Source of the DNA: Mycobacterium seoulense
GTDB taxonomy: Bacteria; Actinomycetota; Actinomycetes; Mycobacteriales; Mycobacteriaceae
Assembly: GCF_010731595.1 (NCBI RefSeq)
Contig: NZ_AP022582.1
Span: 3,286,001 to 3,350,000 of the forward strand
Length of the DNA: 64,000 bases
Direction of reading: 5' to 3'
The notes under the pieces: model-generated
What the model saw: the letters and a program-made list of their open reading frames with translations, nothing else
What the model was told of the DNA's origin: nothing
The model's database searches: none
Part shown: piece by piece, positions 1-8,789 of the stretch
Layout: each line of letters opens with the position of its first letter
Position numbering within the stretch: position 1 is the first letter of the stretch
Made by a program: the position numbers and the translations under genes

Positions 1-630
1 GTTGTACTTCTTGACGTCGGCAACCGTTACATCCCACGGCTTTTGGGCGATCACCATGATACCCGCACCGAGTTCAGCGACGATGTCCATCGATTCAGGC
101 GACACCGAAGATGCGTATGTGCGGTTGCGCAGCGGAGCCAGCGGCTGGGGTCGAAGTTGCACGGGCGGCTGCTTCCAGAGTTCACCGTCCGACTCGATGA
201 CTCCCGTGTCGAAGGCGTTGAGGATGCCCTGTGCATACTCCTGGAAACGCTGGCGCGACTCCCCCATGTTCAGCCGGAAGCCCTCGAATTCGTGACGGCC
301 CAGGCCGCGGCCGATGCCGAGCAACAGACGACCGTTCGACAGGTGGTCAAGCACCGAGAGCTCCTCAGCGACCCGCAGCGGCTCATGCCACGGAAGCACC
401 ACCACCGAAGGTCCCAGCCGGACGTGCTTAGTCTTGGCCGCCAGATAAGTCAACAGCTGCAACGTGTTTGGCGACACGTCGTAGCCACCGAAGTGGTGCT
501 CGGCGATCCACAACGACTCGAAGCCCAGCGGCTCGGCCTGTTCTGCCAGCGCTATCTCATGCTTGTAAAGCGCCGAGTCGGAACGATCCTCGTCGGGATT
601 CTGAAAGAAGACACTCTTGCCAACATGCAT
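1..630 (-). CDS. Luciferase-like (LLM) flavin-dependent monooxygenase, 3' end beyond window
   Basis: The first 210 residues of a bacterial-luciferase-like TIM-barrel oxidoreductase that runs off the left edge. The N-terminus reads MHVGKSVFFQNPDEDRSDSA, followed by family motifs: WIAEHHF near residue 45, a segment PSVVVLPWHEPLRVAEE near 75, and LSNGRLLLGIGRG near 100. Such enzymes use FMNH2 or F420H2 to oxygenate ketones, sulfonates or other small substrates. The flavin reductase at 7325-7819 could supply FMNH2. A 20-bp palindrome (666-685) lies 36 bp upstream of the chosen ATG. The family is secure, but flavin type and substrate cannot be read from half a protein. Confidence 0.88.
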   Translation of the reverse strand, partial: MHVGKSVFFQNPDEDRSDSALYKHEIALAEQAEPLGFESLWIAEHHFGGYDVSPNTLQLLTYLAAKTKHVRLGPSVVVLPWHEPLRVAEELSVLDHLSNGRLLLGIGRGLGRHEFEGFRLNMGESRQRFQEYAQGILNAFDTGVIESDGELWKQPPVQLRPQPLAPLRNRTYASSVSPESMDIVAELGAGIMVIAQKPWDVTVADVKKYN

Positions 631-665
631 GTGCTTGACCTATCTGAAGTCCGATTGACGGCTAG

Positions 666-685
666 ATTCTACCATATAGTAGAAT
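666..685. promoter_or_regulatory. Palindromic operator, regulon site 1
   Basis: ATTCTACCATATAGTAGAAT: 7-bp arms ATTCTAC/GTAGAAT are exact reverse complements around a 6-bp AT-rich centre. It lies between the divergent LLM monooxygenase and amidohydrolase genes. The same pattern recurs at 7078, 7271, 10460 and 21530. The length and symmetry suit a TetR-type repressor dimer; the identity of the regulator is inferred. Confidence 0.72.
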
Positions 686-864
686 TTATTTGTCAATCCA
701 TCCACCCCTTAAGCGCTTTCCATACGGGTGAACGCTTCTCGGCGTACCAGATTCAAGCTGTTCGACGACCCTGTCGAGGGTCATCTGTGCGCCCCACCGG
801 CGGAGTAATCTACTTAGTACAAGAATCTGTGCCTCGCTAGAAAGCCATTGACGCGCGCCTGATC

Positions 865-907
865 GTTCTATAGGCTACCGATATGATGTTCTATAGGCTA
901 ACTATAT
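865..907. promoter_or_regulatory. Tandem direct repeat upstream of amidohydrolase
   Basis: GTTCTATAGGCTA occurs at 865-877 and again at 888-900, 23 bp apart. Each copy is followed by an AT-rich hexamer (CCGATAT and ACTATAT). TTCTAT resembles one half of the 20-bp palindrome at 666. The repeat ends 86 bp before the chosen start of the amidohydrolase gene. It may be a second operator or the promoter core. Confidence 0.45.
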
Positions 908-993
908 GAATGCTCGACGTGCTCTGGCCCTCTCGCCCCACGGCGCGAGCGCTGGGAACAAGATCAAACGAAATGGAATGGAGAGTGTGTGAC

Positions 994-2175
994 GTGACCA
1001 GCGAGCCTTATGGTCTGTGGGATGCAGACAATCACTTCTATGAGGTCCGGGACTGCTTCAGCCGTCATATCGAGTCCAAGTACAAGGATGTCGCGATCCA
1101 GGCCCGGATGCACCCCGATGGCAACGAATACTGGCATTGCGGTGACAAGGTTCTGACCTTCTGCAACGTCAAGTTCGACAAGACCGAGGCTCCGGGTTCG
1201 TTCAAGGAAATCCTGAATAATCCCGAGCTGGGCGGTTTCGACGATGCGCGGGACGAATCGTCGATGTTGCCGGCTTTCCATGACCAGCAGGCGCGGCTGG
1301 AGCTGATGGACAGCCAGAACGTCGAGGGCACGATCCTATTCCCGTCGATGGCGAATGGGATCGAGCAGGATCTGCTCGACAACCCCGAGGTGCTGTATGC
1401 CAACCTGAGGTCGTATAACCGCTGGGTCGAGGAAGACTGGGGCTTCGGCAGCAATGGCCGCATTTTCGGCACGGGGTGTCTGTCGCTGGCCGACGCGGAC
1501 CTGGCCGTGGAAGAACTGGACCGCCTGCTCAAGGCGGGCGTGAAAGTCGTCTATCTGCGACCGGCCCCGGGTGGCGGAGCACAGCCCTGTTCGATTGCCG
1601 ATCCCAAGTTCGACCCGTTCTGGGCGCGCCTCGAGGAGGCGAAAGTGCCGGTTGGGTTCCACGTGTCAGCCGGTTTCTTCGACGCGTCGACCGTGTGGGG
1701 CGAGAAGCCCCGGCCGGGAACGCGCGACACCTCGGCGTTGCAGTTCGCGATGTTCCACGTCGAGATTCCCATCATGACCACGCTCGCGGCGATGGTCCTG
1801 CACAATCTGTTCGGCCGCTTCCCGGGACTGCGGGTCATCAGCGTCGAGCATGGCTGTGGATGGGTCCCCTATCTGTTGAAGACGCTCAACAAGGCAGCGT
1901 GGTGGGGACGTTTTGGCGATTGGCCGGGCGGCACGCTCCCTGATCGCCCATCGGAGATGTTCAAGCGCAATGTCTATGTCGTTCCCTTTCACGAGGACAA
2001 CACGCCCGAACTGGTCAAGCGCATCGGCGCGAACCGCGTGTTGATGGGCTCGGATTATCCCCACGCGGAGGGGCTGGCCCAGCCAGCCGAATTCGCGGAG
2101 GGGCTCACCGACCTGGACCCGGGTTGCGTGCACCGGATCATGCGTGACAACCTGCGCGAGCTACTGATGAACTGA
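994..2175 (+). CDS. Amidohydrolase-2 (PF04909) family metal-dependent hydrolase/decarboxylase
   Basis: A 393-residue TIM-barrel protein of the ACMSD-like amidohydrolase-2 family. It shows the N-terminal metal motif DADNHFYE, a central block ISVEHGCGWVPYLL and the C-terminal metal block MGSDYPHAEGL. Members hydrolyse or decarboxylate ring-cleavage products and cyclic ketones in aromatic, terpenoid and steroid breakdown. I chose GTG 994 because GGAGAG lies 8 nt upstream and homologous motifs begin at once; an in-frame ATG at 973 and another start at 910 also exist. The gene is one of three paralogues in the window (also 5842 and 11743). A strong hairpin region follows its stop. Confidence 0.85.
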   Translation: MTSEPYGLWDADNHFYEVRDCFSRHIESKYKDVAIQARMHPDGNEYWHCGDKVLTFCNVKFDKTEAPGSFKEILNNPELGGFDDARDESSMLPAFHDQQARLELMDSQNVEGTILFPSMANGIEQDLLDNPEVLYANLRSYNRWVEEDWGFGSNGRIFGTGCLSLADADLAVEELDRLLKAGVKVVYLRPAPGGGAQPCSIADPKFDPFWARLEEAKVPVGFHVSAGFFDASTVWGEKPRPGTRDTSALQFAMFHVEIPIMTTLAAMVLHNLFGRFPGLRVISVEHGCGWVPYLLKTLNKAAWWGRFGDWPGGTLPDRPSEMFKRNVYVVPFHEDNTPELVKRIGANRVLMGSDYPHAEGLAQPAEFAEGLTDLDPGCVHRIMRDNLRELLMN

Positions 2176-2178
2176 ACC

Positions 2179-2246
2179 CCGGCAGTCGGCTGCCGGTTCG
2201 CCGTTAAGCCTGCCGCCACCTCGCGGCAGATATCTGCCGCGAGGTG
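2179..2246. terminator. Double hairpin, likely transcription terminator
   Basis: Two stem-loops follow the stop at 2175. The first is CCGGCAG-TCGG-CTGCCGG (2179-2196). The second (2217-2246) is a perfect 30-bp palindrome with 15-bp arms starting CACCTCGCGG and centred on GATATC. There is no T-run, which is usual for mycobacterial terminators. It separates this gene from the convergent enoyl-CoA hydratase operon. I see no gene in 2247-2457. Confidence 0.65.
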
Positions 2247-2457
2247 CAGGTGTTCGTGATGCGCAGCGTTGTAGTCGGGGCCTAGCTAGTTCTAAAACAG
2301 CACGGTGCCGAAGCGCGGCGAAGAAGGCGCGGACCTGCCGATCGGGAGACTTCCGATCCCTCATAACGGTGTAGCGGCAGACATCGGCGAGGACAAAGCC
2401 GGCCACGTCGATCGCGCGCACCATGACATGCGCGACATCAGCGCGGATCCTCATCGC

Positions 2458-3264
2458 TTAGCGTGCTTCCCATACGGGTGCACGCTTCTCGGCGAACGCG
2501 CGCGGCCCCTCCTTCGCGTCCTCGCTGGCAAGGAGTGCCTCGCCCTCCCGTGCGACTCTCGCCCACTTTGGTTCCTCGGCTTCGATGATGCGGTCATCGG
2601 CTCCGTAGGCCACGCGCTTGCTCGCCTGTACGGATAGCGGTGCATTCACGGCGATCTGCTCGGCGAGCTGCAGCGCATACTCCACCACCGTGCCGTCGGG
2701 CACGACCCTGTTCACCAATCCCCAACGTGCCGCCTCGGCAGCCGAAATCGGGTTGCCCGTATACAGCAGTTCGAGTGCGACCTTGCGCGGCAGCTGCTCG
2801 ACGATACGGAAGACGCCACCCGCACCGGCAATCAAACCGCGCTTCACCTCCGGCAGGCCGAATACGGCCCGCTCCTCCGCCACGACCAGGTCGCTCGCAA
2901 GCGCCAGCTCTGTGCCGCCGCCGAGCGCTGACCCGTTGACGGCGGCGATGACCGGCTTGTCGATGAAGTGATGGACGAGTCCGGCGAACCCCCATTCTGG
3001 ATGGTCCGGATGCAACACGCTCTCGCCGCGCGACAACGCCTTGAGGTCGGCCCCTGCGCAGAACGACTTGTCACCGGCACCGGTCACCACGACCGCCCAG
3101 ACTGTCGGATCCTGCTGCGCCGCCTCGAGCGCATCACCGACGGCCGTACTAACCGCTTGGTTCACCGCATTGCGGGCGTCGGGTCTGTTGATAGTGATGA
3201 CGAGGACCCGTCCGGACCTCCGGATGAGTGCCGCATTCGTGGTCACGGCCTCCGACGTTGTCAC
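2458..3264 (-). CDS. Enoyl-CoA hydratase/isomerase (crotonase) family protein
   Basis: A 268-residue crotonase-fold protein, probably hydrating a 2-enoyl-CoA in beta-oxidation. The oxyanion-hole segment is SFCAGADLKAL near residue 72. NGSALGGGTELALASD near 110 carries the first catalytic Glu position, and FGLPEVKRGLIAGAGG near 135 the second. The GTG start overlaps the thiolase stop by 4 nt (GTGA), so the longer upstream reading frame is rejected. It is the last gene of a leftward operon: amidohydrolase, acyl-CoA dehydrogenase, thiolase, hydratase. Confidence 0.9.
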   Translation of the reverse strand: MTTSEAVTTNAALIRRSGRVLVITINRPDARNAVNQAVSTAVGDALEAAQQDPTVWAVVVTGAGDKSFCAGADLKALSRGESVLHPDHPEWGFAGLVHHFIDKPVIAAVNGSALGGGTELALASDLVVAEERAVFGLPEVKRGLIAGAGGVFRIVEQLPRKVALELLYTGNPISAAEAARWGLVNRVVPDGTVVEYALQLAEQIAVNAPLSVQASKRVAYGADDRIIEAEEPKWARVAREGEALLASEDAKEGPRAFAEKRAPVWEAR

Positions 3265-4403
3265 ACCAGCTCCACGATGGTCGCGTTGGCCTGCCCGCCA
3301 CCTTCGCACATCGATTGCAGCCCATACCTGATGTTGTTCGCCCTCATGTGATGGATCATGGTCGTCAGCAGTCGGGCACCTGAGCCCCCGAGGGGATGGC
3401 CGAGCGCGATCGCGCCGCCGTTCGGGTTCAACAGCTTCTCGTCCGCGCCGATCTCGAGCTGCCATGCCATCGGCACCGGTGCAAACGCCTCGTTGATCTC
3501 GAACACCCCGATGTCGCCGACGTTAAGTCCAGACTTGCGCAGCGCCTTCTGGGTGGCAGGAATAGGTGCGGTGAGCATCAGGACCGGATCGGCGCCCGCG
3601 AGCACGGCGGTGTGCACGCGAGCGATCGGCGTGCAGCCGAGCTCCCGGGCCTTCTCCCCCGACATGATCAGCAGCGCCGCCGAGCCATCCGAGATTTGTG
3701 AGGCGTTGCCCGCGTGAATGACGCCGTCCTCCTTGAAGGCCGGCTTGAGACCAGCGAGCGTTTCTACCGAAGTTCCGCGCCGAATACCTTCATCGGCTGT
3801 CACGACGGAACCGTCGGCGCGTCGAATGGGCACAATCTGGTCATCGAAAACGTGCGAATCCTGTGCGGCCGCGGCCTTCTGGTGGGATTGAGCGGAGAAC
3901 TCGTCGAGTTGTGTTCGGCTCAGTCCCCAACGCTCGGCGACCAGCTCCGCTCCCACACCTTGATTTGGGATTCCGTAGCGTGCTTGAAACCGCTCGGGGA
4001 AAGGGCCGGCGCCGAATTCGGCCGCAGAACCGATGGTCACCTGGGACATCGACTCCACTCCCCCGGCGACCACGACGTCGTACTGCCCGGCGATCACGCC
4101 GGCGGCGGCGAAGTGCAAACTCTGCTGACTCGATCCGCATTGCCGATCGACCGTCACGCCGGTGACCGTGTCCGGCCATCCGGCAGTCAGCGCCGCGGTG
4201 CGTGCGATGTCACTGGACTGTTCGCCGATCTGGCCAACACAACCCCAGATCACGTCGTCGACGACGGCGGGATCGACGCCGGCTCGGTCCACCAGCGCGG
4301 CGAGTACTTGGGCGGATAGCTCCGCGGGGTGGACGTCGGCCAGCCCGCCGTTGCGCTTACCGACGGGCGATCGAACAGCCTCTACGATGTATGCGTCGAC
4401 CAT
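3261..4403 (-). CDS. Acetyl-CoA C-acyltransferase (thiolase, FadA family)
   Basis: A 380-residue thiolase that should cleave a 3-ketoacyl-CoA with CoA. The nucleophilic Cys lies in VTVDRQCGSSQQSLHFAA (near residue 90), the catalytic His in GGAIALGHPLGGSGAR (near 340), and the second Cys in SMCEGGGQANA near the C-terminus. ATG 4403 starts the family sequence MVDAYIVEAVRSPVGKRNG, with AGAAGGGAA about 9 nt upstream. It is translationally coupled to the hydratase by a 4-nt overlap. All three catalytic positions are intact. Confidence 0.93.
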   Translation of the reverse strand: MVDAYIVEAVRSPVGKRNGGLADVHPAELSAQVLAALVDRAGVDPAVVDDVIWGCVGQIGEQSSDIARTAALTAGWPDTVTGVTVDRQCGSSQQSLHFAAAGVIAGQYDVVVAGGVESMSQVTIGSAAEFGAGPFPERFQARYGIPNQGVGAELVAERWGLSRTQLDEFSAQSHQKAAAAQDSHVFDDQIVPIRRADGSVVTADEGIRRGTSVETLAGLKPAFKEDGVIHAGNASQISDGSAALLIMSGEKARELGCTPIARVHTAVLAGADPVLMLTAPIPATQKALRKSGLNVGDIGVFEINEAFAPVPMAWQLEIGADEKLLNPNGGAIALGHPLGGSGARLLTTMIHHMRANNIRYGLQSMCEGGGQANATIVELV

Positions 4404-4532
4404 GGAATGTGTTCCCTTCTTGCTTTGCGTTGAGGACGCGCCGATTCGATGTTTCTGCGAACGCCATTGCGTCACAGTTGCTTTGAGTGAGGCCAGTGCC
4501 CGAGAGCACTGGCAACTCGACGTGACAGGGAG

Positions 4533-5783
4533 TCAGAACTTATAGGCGCCCGACAGGAGATACTTGGCGATGGTGCGCCGCTGAACTTCTGGCGGACCCT
4601 CGCTGATTCTCGACACGCGTGTCGTGTGCCAGCCATGGATCATCGCCGCTTCGTTGCTCAGGCCGATCCCGCCCAGGATCTGCATTGACCGGTCGTACAC
4701 GCGGTACATCGCCTCGGCGACGAGCGCGTGGCTCATCGCGGACTCAAATCGTGCCTGATCCCCGGCGTCGTGCTTGCGCGCCACGTCGAGCGACGCCAAA
4801 CGCGAGGTGTAAATGTCAATGCAGTTGTCGGCAAGCATGTTTTGGATCGACTGATGCTCACTCAGCGTCTTGCCGAATGTTTTGCGTACCTTCGCATAGT
4901 CGACGGCCTTATCGTTCGCCCACCGGCCCAGACCGATCAGCCGCGCGAGCTTCGTCATCTTCAGCAGGCCAGAGCCCTCCATCGCGACACGGAAGCCCTC
5001 GCCAACTTCACCGAGCCGGTACTGATCCGGGATGCGGACGTCGTTGAAGGTGAGGATTGCTTCTTCGCCGCCGATTTCGTCGAACACCTTGACGATCGAG
5101 TACAGGTCGTATCCCGGAACATCGGTGGGCACGTAGAAGCCCGTCAATCCTCCCTTTCGCGCCGCAAAGCGCTCGCGGTCGGTGATGGCGAACGTGATCA
5201 AGAAGTCAGCGGTCGGAGCCCACGAGGCCCATTGCTTTGTGCCGTTGAGGACCCAGTGGCCTCCGTCACGGACAGCGGTGGTGGTCATCATCCAGGCGTC
5301 GGAGCCTGCGTCGGGCTCCGACATCGCAAATGATCCCTGTACCTCGCCGCGCAGGAGCTTGGGCACCAGATCAGCCTTAAGAGCGTCGGATGCGTAGGTC
5401 CACAACGCCGTCGGACCTGTGCTCGCGTGTGCGAGGACCTGGAAGGCCAGCTGCGTCTGGGGTGAGCCATACCGGTGACAGAGAGCCTCGAATACTTCGA
5501 AGTACAGTTCGGCACTCAGCCCGCCGCCGCCGAGTTCGGTAGGGCAGAACATCGTGTAGAAGCCGGCCTCGGCCGAAGCCATCCGCGCAGCCCGACGGGC
5601 CTGAACTACCTCGTCGGCGATGCGCCCGTCCTCGCGCCAGTACAGTCGCGGATCATGCAGAGCCGCCTCGATGGGTTGCTGAATTTTCGCGACTTCTCTG
5701 TCGATGAAGGCGAATAGCGCATCACACACCTCCTTGGCGCCCGGAGCGGCGGGCTCGATGTCGTGATTTGTTGCGACGGCCAC
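4533..5783 (-). CDS. Acyl-CoA dehydrogenase (FadE family)
   Basis: A 416-residue flavoprotein dehydrogenase with the family blocks FAMSEPDAGSDAWMM (near 150), HWVLNGTKQWAS (near 175) and the C-terminal RISEGPPEVQRR. There Glu occupies the position of the usual YEGT catalytic base. FGKTLSEHQSIQNMLAD is the FAD-binding helix region. It would introduce the alpha,beta double bond in the acyl-CoA handled by the downstream hydratase and thiolase. The GTG start has GGGAG about 8 nt upstream. The 129-bp gap to the thiolase is compatible with one operon. Confidence 0.92.
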   Translation of the reverse strand: MAVATNHDIEPAAPGAKEVCDALFAFIDREVAKIQQPIEAALHDPRLYWREDGRIADEVVQARRAARMASAEAGFYTMFCPTELGGGGLSAELYFEVFEALCHRYGSPQTQLAFQVLAHASTGPTALWTYASDALKADLVPKLLRGEVQGSFAMSEPDAGSDAWMMTTTAVRDGGHWVLNGTKQWASWAPTADFLITFAITDRERFAARKGGLTGFYVPTDVPGYDLYSIVKVFDEIGGEEAILTFNDVRIPDQYRLGEVGEGFRVAMEGSGLLKMTKLARLIGLGRWANDKAVDYAKVRKTFGKTLSEHQSIQNMLADNCIDIYTSRLASLDVARKHDAGDQARFESAMSHALVAEAMYRVYDRSMQILGGIGLSNEAAMIHGWHTTRVSRISEGPPEVQRRTIAKYLLSGAYKF

Positions 5784-5841
5784 CTAATCACTCCCTTGGA
5801 ACCTCGGTCTGGCCCATTTCGGACCAGACCGAGGCAAGTCG

Positions 5842-7029
5842 CTAATCCTGAAGACAGGCTTCTACGTCAATGTGATACAGGCGGGCCGCATTTTCGTAGA
5901 AGATCTTGCGGCACGCGTCGATGGGCAATTCGTTGAGCGTCTCGTCGACCACGTCGCGCGGAGACATCGCGGTCGAGGCCGGCCCGGGAGACAGGCTCGT
6001 CGGGTGGGGGAAGTCCGTCTCGAACATCAGGTTGTCGGCGTACGCCGCGCCCATGTAGCGCACGGTTTCGCGTTCGAACCAGTAAGTGGTGTAGATCTGG
6101 TTGCGGAAGTAGTGGCTGGGAAGTTCGCGATCCGGATGAGCCTTCGCAGCACCGGAGTTCTTCCAGTTCCAGTCGGCACTCTCGATCAGGTAGGGGATCC
6201 ACCCGAAGCCGCTTTCGACATTGACAAAGTTCAGGCCCGGGTATTTGTGACACACTCCGGACAGCAACAGCTCGGACACGTTCTCGCACAGACCCATCAA
6301 CGACATCGTGGTCTCCTGCGCGTAGTCGGCCGGGCCCTGGACGTCCTTGATCATGCGAACCCAGTCCTCTTCGGTCTGAGATTGATATCCGACATGGAAG
6401 TTAACGGAGAGCTGACGTTCCTCGGCCGCCTTCAGGATCGGGGCCCAATGGTCTTCCCGCAGGCGCGGCAGGCCCAACTTGTAGGGCTTGGCTATGAAGT
6501 TGATTCCGCGGTGCCCATTGTCGTGGCACCGGTTCATCTCCTTCACCGCCTCGTCCAGGTCCCAGAAGGGCAGCGTCGTAAGGCAAACGAACCGTTCCGG
6601 AGCCACAGAAGCGAACTCGGTCAGGAAGTCGTTGTAGGCGCGGATGCAATCCAAGACGAGTTCGGGCTCGTTGTAGCCCATGAAGGCGTCCATGGAAAAC
6701 GCCAGTAGGTTGGGGTACGGAACCTCGGCAGCGATCTTCATCGCGTCCATCCGCTTCACCCGCTCCTTGGCATCGAACGCGGCGGGGTCCGCCGTCTCCG
6801 CGGACGGCGGATGCTTTGGCGGATACTCGTGCCACCCGGCCATCGCATAGCCGGACACCCCGGACAGTCGGCGCCCCCCGATGATCCAGATGTCTTCGCC
6901 CCGGCGCTCGTCGAAGACCACCTTGGGAGCGAGCTCGCTCCACTTCGAAGGCAGCCGCGACGTCCACAGATCGGGCGGCTCGCTCAGATGTGTATCGGTA
7001 TCGATGATCGGCATCACTGGGGTGCTCAA
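5842..7029 (-). CDS. Amidohydrolase-2 family metal-dependent hydrolase
   Basis: A 395-residue ACMSD-type amidohydrolase. Metal-site blocks are IIDTDTHLSEPPDLW at the N-terminus, NFHVGYQ in the middle, NVESGFGWIPYLIE near 275 and FETDFPHPTSL near 345. I chose TTG 7029 because a perfect AAGGAGG (7038-7044) sits 8 nt upstream; a longer TTG start at 7059 would place that ribosome site inside the coding region. It is the first gene of the leftward beta-oxidation operon and lies directly behind the palindrome at 7078-7097. The role is probably hydrolysis of a ring or lactone intermediate before CoA-dependent degradation (inference). Confidence 0.88.
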   Translation of the reverse strand: MSTPVMPIIDTDTHLSEPPDLWTSRLPSKWSELAPKVVFDERRGEDIWIIGGRRLSGVSGYAMAGWHEYPPKHPPSAETADPAAFDAKERVKRMDAMKIAAEVPYPNLLAFSMDAFMGYNEPELVLDCIRAYNDFLTEFASVAPERFVCLTTLPFWDLDEAVKEMNRCHDNGHRGINFIAKPYKLGLPRLREDHWAPILKAAEERQLSVNFHVGYQSQTEEDWVRMIKDVQGPADYAQETTMSLMGLCENVSELLLSGVCHKYPGLNFVNVESGFGWIPYLIESADWNWKNSGAAKAHPDRELPSHYFRNQIYTTYWFERETVRYMGAAYADNLMFETDFPHPTSLSPGPASTAMSPRDVVDETLNELPIDACRKIFYENAARLYHIDVEACLQD

Positions 7030-7077
7030 TTGAGCAACCTCCTTCTCAGGCACGGCCAACTGCAGCAGCCAGATGAC

Positions 7078-7097
7078 TTTCTACTATATAGTCGAAA
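7078..7097. promoter_or_regulatory. Palindromic operator, regulon site 2
   Basis: TTTCTACTATATAGTCGAAA: arms TTTCTAC/GTCGAAA match at six of seven pairs around a TATATA centre. It lies 48 bp upstream of the TTG start of the amidohydrolase-led operon. The AT-rich centre could also be the -10 element, which would put a bound repressor on the promoter itself. Confidence 0.72.
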
Positions 7098-7270
7098 CTA
7101 GCATTTCGTTAGGACGGAACGCAACAAGCATCCGACGCCGTCGATCACGTCCGCGCAGCCTCGCTTGAGGGTCCGCGGCCGCGGGTGGCGGCCTACTGCC
7201 ACCGCATGCATTCGAGCGGCTGCCGGAGCCCGGTAAGCGACGCATGACGACCGAACACGCCAGCGCCGCT

Positions 7271-7290
7271 ATTCTACCTTGTGCTAGATT
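7271..7290. promoter_or_regulatory. Palindromic operator, regulon site 3
   Basis: ATTCTACCTTGTGCTAGATT has the two half-sites ATTCTAC and CTAGATT with the same 6-bp spacing as the other sites. It ends 34 bp upstream of the GTG start of the flavin reductase, and so supports that start over an upstream ATG at 7244 that would put the site inside the gene. Confidence 0.6.
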
Positions 7291-7324
7291 CTGTTGCCGT
7301 ACCGAATCTTGCCCGAAGGCTGCC

Positions 7325-7819
7325 GTGACTGCTTCGTCGTTCGACCACGCACTGCTGCGAGATGTATTCGCCTGTCACCCCACGGGAATCGTGTTCATCG
7401 GCGCCATGGTCGATTCCGCTCCGTGCGGAATGGCCCTCAGTGCGTTTACGCCCGTATCGCTTGCCCCGCCCCTGGTTTCGGTGTGCGTGCAGAACAGTTC
7501 GTCGACCTGGCCTCGCCTTCGCACGTGCGGCCGCCTTGGCATCAGCGTGCTGAGCCACGGTCACAGCGGCGCCGTCCCGTCACTGTCAGCGAAGACGGGC
7601 GGCCGCTTCTCCGGCGTCACGGTCGTCTCATCTCCGAGCGGCGCCGTTTTCCTTGGCGGGTGCAGTGTGTGGATCGAGGCCAGTCTTTACCAGGCCGTCG
7701 AGGCCGGGGATCACAGCATCGTCATATTGCAGATCACCGACATCACCCGGCATGACGATGTACAACCAATCGTTTTCTATCGCAGCCGGTGCCATGCGCT
7801 GGCCGTCGTCGAAGCGTGA
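7325..7819 (+). CDS. Flavin reductase family protein (FMN-binding split barrel)
   Basis: A 164-residue protein of the flavin-reductase-like family, the small partner of two-component monooxygenases, which supplies reduced FMN or FAD. Family signatures are LRDVFACHPTGIVFIGA near residue 15, GMALSAFTPVSLAPPLVSVCV near 40 (flavin-binding block), FSGVTV, and the terminal block AGDHSIVILQITDI. GTG 7325 follows GAAGG (7315-7319). The partner is probably the LLM monooxygenase at 1-630, which shares the upstream operator. A short gap leads to the co-directional SDR. Confidence 0.83.
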   Translation: MTASSFDHALLRDVFACHPTGIVFIGAMVDSAPCGMALSAFTPVSLAPPLVSVCVQNSSSTWPRLRTCGRLGISVLSHGHSGAVPSLSAKTGGRFSGVTVVSSPSGAVFLGGCSVWIEASLYQAVEAGDHSIVILQITDITRHDDVQPIVFYRSRCHALAVVEA

Positions 7820-7864
7820 ACCACCATCAAATCCGCCGTTCGGCATCATCAGGAAGGAACATTC

Positions 7865-8737
7865 ATGGCAGGAGTGCAGGATCGGGTCATCGTCGTCACC
7901 GGAGCCGGGGGCGGCTTGGGACGCGAGTATGCATTGACGCTCGCGCGAGAGGGTGCCAGCGTTGTGGTCAATGATCTCGGCGGGGCACGCGACGGCAGCG
8001 GCGCCGGGCAGAACATGGCCGACGATGTGGTCGAGGAGATCCTGGACGCCGGCGGGCGCGCAGTGGCCAACTACGACAGCGTGGCCGAGCCAGCGGGTGC
8101 CGAAAACATCATCAAGACCGCGCTCGATGAATTCGGCAAGATCGACGGCGTCGTCAGCAACGCGGGCATTTTGCGTGACGGCACCTTCCACAAGATGACG
8201 TTCGACAACTGGGACGCCGTGCAGAAGGTGCATCTCTACGGCGGGTACAACGTCATCCGCGCCGCGTGGCCGCACTTTCGCGAGCAGCACTTCGGCCGCG
8301 TGGTCGTCGCCACCTCGACCAGCGGGCTGTTCGGCAACTTCGGCCAGGCCAACTACGGCGCGGCCAAACTGGGACTTGTCGGGCTGATCAATACGCTTGC
8401 GCAGGAGGGCGCAAAATACGACATCATGGCCAACGCCGTGGCGCCCATCGCCGCGACGCGCATGACGCAGGACATCATGACACCGGAGGTCTTCGAGCGC
8501 TTGACACCCGAGTATGTCGCGCCCGTGGTGGGCTACCTGATGACGGAGGAGAACTCCGACAGCGCTTCGGTGTTCATCGTGGGCGGCGGCAAGGTGCAGC
8601 GCGCCGTGTTGTTCCAGACCGACGGCGTGACCTTCACCGGGGCGGCGCCGAGCATCGACGATGTTGCGGCGAAGTGGGACGAGATCACTGACGTCTCAGC
8701 CGCCAAGCTGGCCACCTTCGACGTCGACGCGCTCTAG
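7865..8737 (+). CDS. Short-chain dehydrogenase, (3R)-hydroxyacyl-CoA dehydrogenase type
   Basis: A 290-residue SDR resembling the dehydrogenase domain of peroxisomal multifunctional enzyme 2. The nucleotide-binding motif TGAGGGLGREYAL is at residue 13; VVVNDLGGARDGSG is typical of this subgroup. SNAGILRD follows near 97, and the catalytic Ser/Tyr/Lys lie in STSGLFGNFGQANYGAAK near 155. It should oxidise a 3-hydroxyacyl-CoA with NAD(P), the beta-oxidation step not covered by the leftward operon. ATG 7865 follows AGGAAGG. It ends in a strong bidirectional hairpin. Confidence 0.9.
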   Translation: MAGVQDRVIVVTGAGGGLGREYALTLAREGASVVVNDLGGARDGSGAGQNMADDVVEEILDAGGRAVANYDSVAEPAGAENIIKTALDEFGKIDGVVSNAGILRDGTFHKMTFDNWDAVQKVHLYGGYNVIRAAWPHFREQHFGRVVVATSTSGLFGNFGQANYGAAKLGLVGLINTLAQEGAKYDIMANAVAPIAATRMTQDIMTPEVFERLTPEYVAPVVGYLMTEENSDSASVFIVGGGKVQRAVLFQTDGVTFTGAAPSIDDVAAKWDEITDVSAAKLATFDVDAL

Positions 8738-8742
8738 ATGCA

Positions 8743-8789
8743 CGCCCGAGAGGGCCGCCACGGGTGCGACGCGGCGGCCCTCTCGGGCG
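8743..8789. terminator. Bidirectional terminator hairpin
   Basis: Perfect 17-bp arms (CGCCCGAGAGGGCCGCC at 8743-8759 and its reverse complement at 8773-8789) enclose a 13-nt loop. The hairpin fills the 52 bp between two convergent SDR genes and touches the stop codon of the leftward one. Confidence 0.85.
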
